Of a DNA stretch of 7,406 bases, positions 6,274 to 7,406 are shown piece after piece. How positions within the stretch are numbered: position 1 is the stretch's first letter; every line of letters starts with the position of its first letter. Source of the DNA: CAXYVX01 sp049297855 (GTDB lineage Bacteria > Patescibacteriota > Saccharimonadia > Saccharimonadales > Saccharimonadaceae). The notes under the pieces were generated by a model that worked only from the letters and a program-made list of their open reading frames with translations, was not told where the DNA came from and ran no database searches. The position numbers and the translations under genes were made by a program. The stretch lies in contig JBAQVB010000007.1 of NCBI GenBank assembly GCA_049297855.1, forward strand, positions 1-7,406, written 5' to 3'.

Positions 6274-7406
6274 AATCTACGGCTGATAGGTTGCGTACCG
6301 TCTTATTGGATGATGGGCTGTCAGTGTTGAAAACGGACACGATTTATGGCGTTTGCGCGAACGCCTTATCACCGGTAGCGGTGGCAAAATTACATGAATT
6401 GCGTGAACGTGATGATGCGCAAGGTTTTATTGTTTTATTGCCGTCGCTGGATTGGTTAGATAAAATGATTAAGCTCGATCCGGAAAGGCGTCAGCGGTTG
6501 CGGCAGATTTGGCGCTCGGGTGTGGCGACGAGTGTGATTTTATCAGTTGAGCCGAATTCAAAGTTCGCGTATTTAGCCGATCGACGTGATGCTAAAACTG
6601 GACCAACTATTTGTTTTCGTTTACCGCAAGATCCAGTTTTTCGGTCACTATTACAAGAGATTAATGTGCCAATTTGTGCGCCCAGCGCTAATTCGCACGG
6701 GTTGCCACCGGCCAAAAATATCGCAGCTGCCAAAGCTTATTTTGGCGATAAAGTCGCGCTTTATCTCGACGATGGTGAAGTGGCGGACGTTCAACCGAGT
6801 CGCATTATTAAATTCGTGCGCAAAACGGATCTTGACGATCCGGATAAATTTTCCGGCGAGTGGCGCGTGATCGAAGTGCGTGGCGACGGCCGGATGCACC
6901 CCGAGGATTTTATTATGACGCGCAAACGTAAATTATATAAATTCGCCAAATTTTTAGATGACAAACGTTGTTTTGATTTGAGTCATTGGCGCGATTTTTA
7001 TCAACATGCTTTTACCGATGTTGCGGGCAGTCGTCCGGTCGTGGTTGAGTTGGGTGCGGGTAGCGCACTCTTTTTGACTGAGCTCGCAACGCGTCATCCC
7101 GATCAAATATATCTGGCACTCGATCGTAAAAGTGACCGTCTTTATCAAGGTGCCCAACTGGCGGCTAAGCGCGATTTGAAAAACATTTTTTATATTTGGG
7201 CAGAGACAGCTAAGTTGAATCAATTATTGACCCAAAATTCGGTGCATGAATTGTGGTTGACCTTTCCAGATCCGTTCGCCAATGATAATTATCAGGCACG
7301 ACGCGCCGAGTTAACTGATTTTTATCACGCCAATTTGCGATTTGCTGATGACAAAAACTATGCGCAAAATCTAGCAATTTATCAGCGTCAGTTGCAGGAA
7401 TTTACC
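6270..7406 (+). CDS. YrdC/TsaC-like domain fused in frame to TrmB-like tRNA (guanine-N7-)-methyltransferase (3' end beyond window)
   Basis: The frame is open for all 379 codons to the window end, without a stop. Residues about 8-208 form a complete YrdC/Sua5/TsaC domain, the family that makes threonylcarbamoyl-AMP for t6A37. It shows LKTDTIYGV (20-28), LRERDDAQGFIVL (44-56), W81 and SGVAT (83-87), ICFRLP (114-119), APSAN (137-141) and PSRII (176-180). Compared with TsaC, the K-x-R motif is R45-E-R47, the following Pro and Lys-Gly are changed, and PGPVT is altered. S139-x-N141 is kept. Residues 216 onward form a SAM-dependent TrmB-like domain. This has motif I VVELGAGSALFLTELA (258-273), acidic D285 in LALDRKSDR, LKNIF (303-307), WLTFPDPF (329-336, with D334), and ARR (343-345) where TrmB has KRR. 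TrmB makes m7G46. The linker is only about seven residues. The start at 6270 is set by ATGA coupling to the MscS-like gene. An alternative is two proteins, the second initiating at 6915. Confidence 0.85.
   Translation, partial: MKSTADRLRTVLLDDGLSVLKTDTIYGVCANALSPVAVAKLHELRERDDAQGFIVLLPSLDWLDKMIKLDPERRQRLRQIWRSGVATSVILSVEPNSKFAYLADRRDAKTGPTICFRLPQDPVFRSLLQEINVPICAPSANSHGLPPAKNIAAAKAYFGDKVALYLDDGEVADVQPSRIIKFVRKTDLDDPDKFSGEWRVIEVRGDGRMHPEDFIMTRKRKLYKFAKFLDDKRCFDLSHWRDFYQHAFTDVAGSRPVVVELGAGSALFLTELATRHPDQIYLALDRKSDRLYQGAQLAAKRDLKNIFYIWAETAKLNQLLTQNSVHELWLTFPDPFANDNYQARRAELTDFYHANLRFADDKNYAQNLAIYQRQLQEFT
6903..6917 (+). promoter_or_regulatory. Internal SD and start codon at the YrdC/TrmB domain junction
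   Basis: GAGG at 6903-6906 is followed by an 8-base spacer (6907-6914) and an in-frame ATG at 6915, which is codon 216 of the fused frame. The protein from there begins MTRKRKLYKF, like the basic N-terminus of stand-alone TrmB proteins. An additional, separate methyltransferase could be made from the same mRNA. Another in-frame ATG at 6894 (codon 209) has no comparable SD. Confidence 0.45.

Noticed and set aside
6850..6920. Frameshift or sequencing indel creating the YrdC-TrmB fusion
   Set aside because: Both domains read in the same frame with conserved residues on each side of the junction, so no indel is needed. Only a substituted stop codon could be an error, and the sequence cannot exclude that.
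6491..7223. Minus-strand and alternative-frame open frames of 80-94 codons over the YrdC-TrmB region
   Set aside because: The plus-strand frame from 6270 carries clear YrdC and TrmB motifs along its whole length, so the others are shadows.
1..7406. CRISPR array, IS element, tRNA or rRNA
   Set aside because: No regularly spaced direct repeats, transposase motifs with terminal repeats, or tRNA cloverleaf signatures were seen on either strand.

Overview
The window looks like a compact bacterial chromosome segment, probably from the Candidate Phyla Radiation and most likely Saccharibacteria-like. That assignment is an inference. It rests on very tight packing, the lineage-variant LytR-CpsA-Psr protein, starts without Shine-Dalgarno (SD) sequences, and TGA working as an ordinary stop, which argues against the CPR groups that read UGA as glycine. 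No rRNA, tRNA, mobile element or CRISPR array is visible. No stretch without a gene exceeds 100 bases.

Positions 1-5382 hold a surface-glycopolymer module. It contains the 3' part of a GT4 glycosyltransferase (+), a Wzy/O-antigen-ligase-type membrane protein (+), a polyprenyl-phosphate sugar-1-phosphate transferase (-) that overlaps the previous gene tail to tail by 38 bp, and a LytR-CpsA-Psr (LCP) protein (+) divergent from the transferase. Together they cover priming on the lipid carrier (2127-3551), chain extension (1-660), polymerisation or ligation (719-2164) and final attachment to the wall (3649-5382). A flippase and further transferases are not in view and may lie upstream of position 1.

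Positions 5416-7406 hold an MscS-type mechanosensitive channel. It overlaps by ATGA with a long open frame that runs off the window end. That frame encodes a complete YrdC/TsaC-like domain followed, almost without linker, by a TrmB-like tRNA (guanine-N7-)-methyltransferase domain. Two normally separate tRNA-modification functions (t6A37 and m7G46) therefore sit in one reading frame, and a good SD plus ATG are kept exactly at the domain junction.

The most striking regulatory pattern is shared by the four genes with their own upstream gap (starts 719, 3551 on the minus strand, 3649 and 5416). Each is preceded by an extended -10 element of form TGN-TANNNT exactly six bases before the ATG, and none has a usable SD. 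This predicts leaderless mRNAs starting at the A of the start codon.
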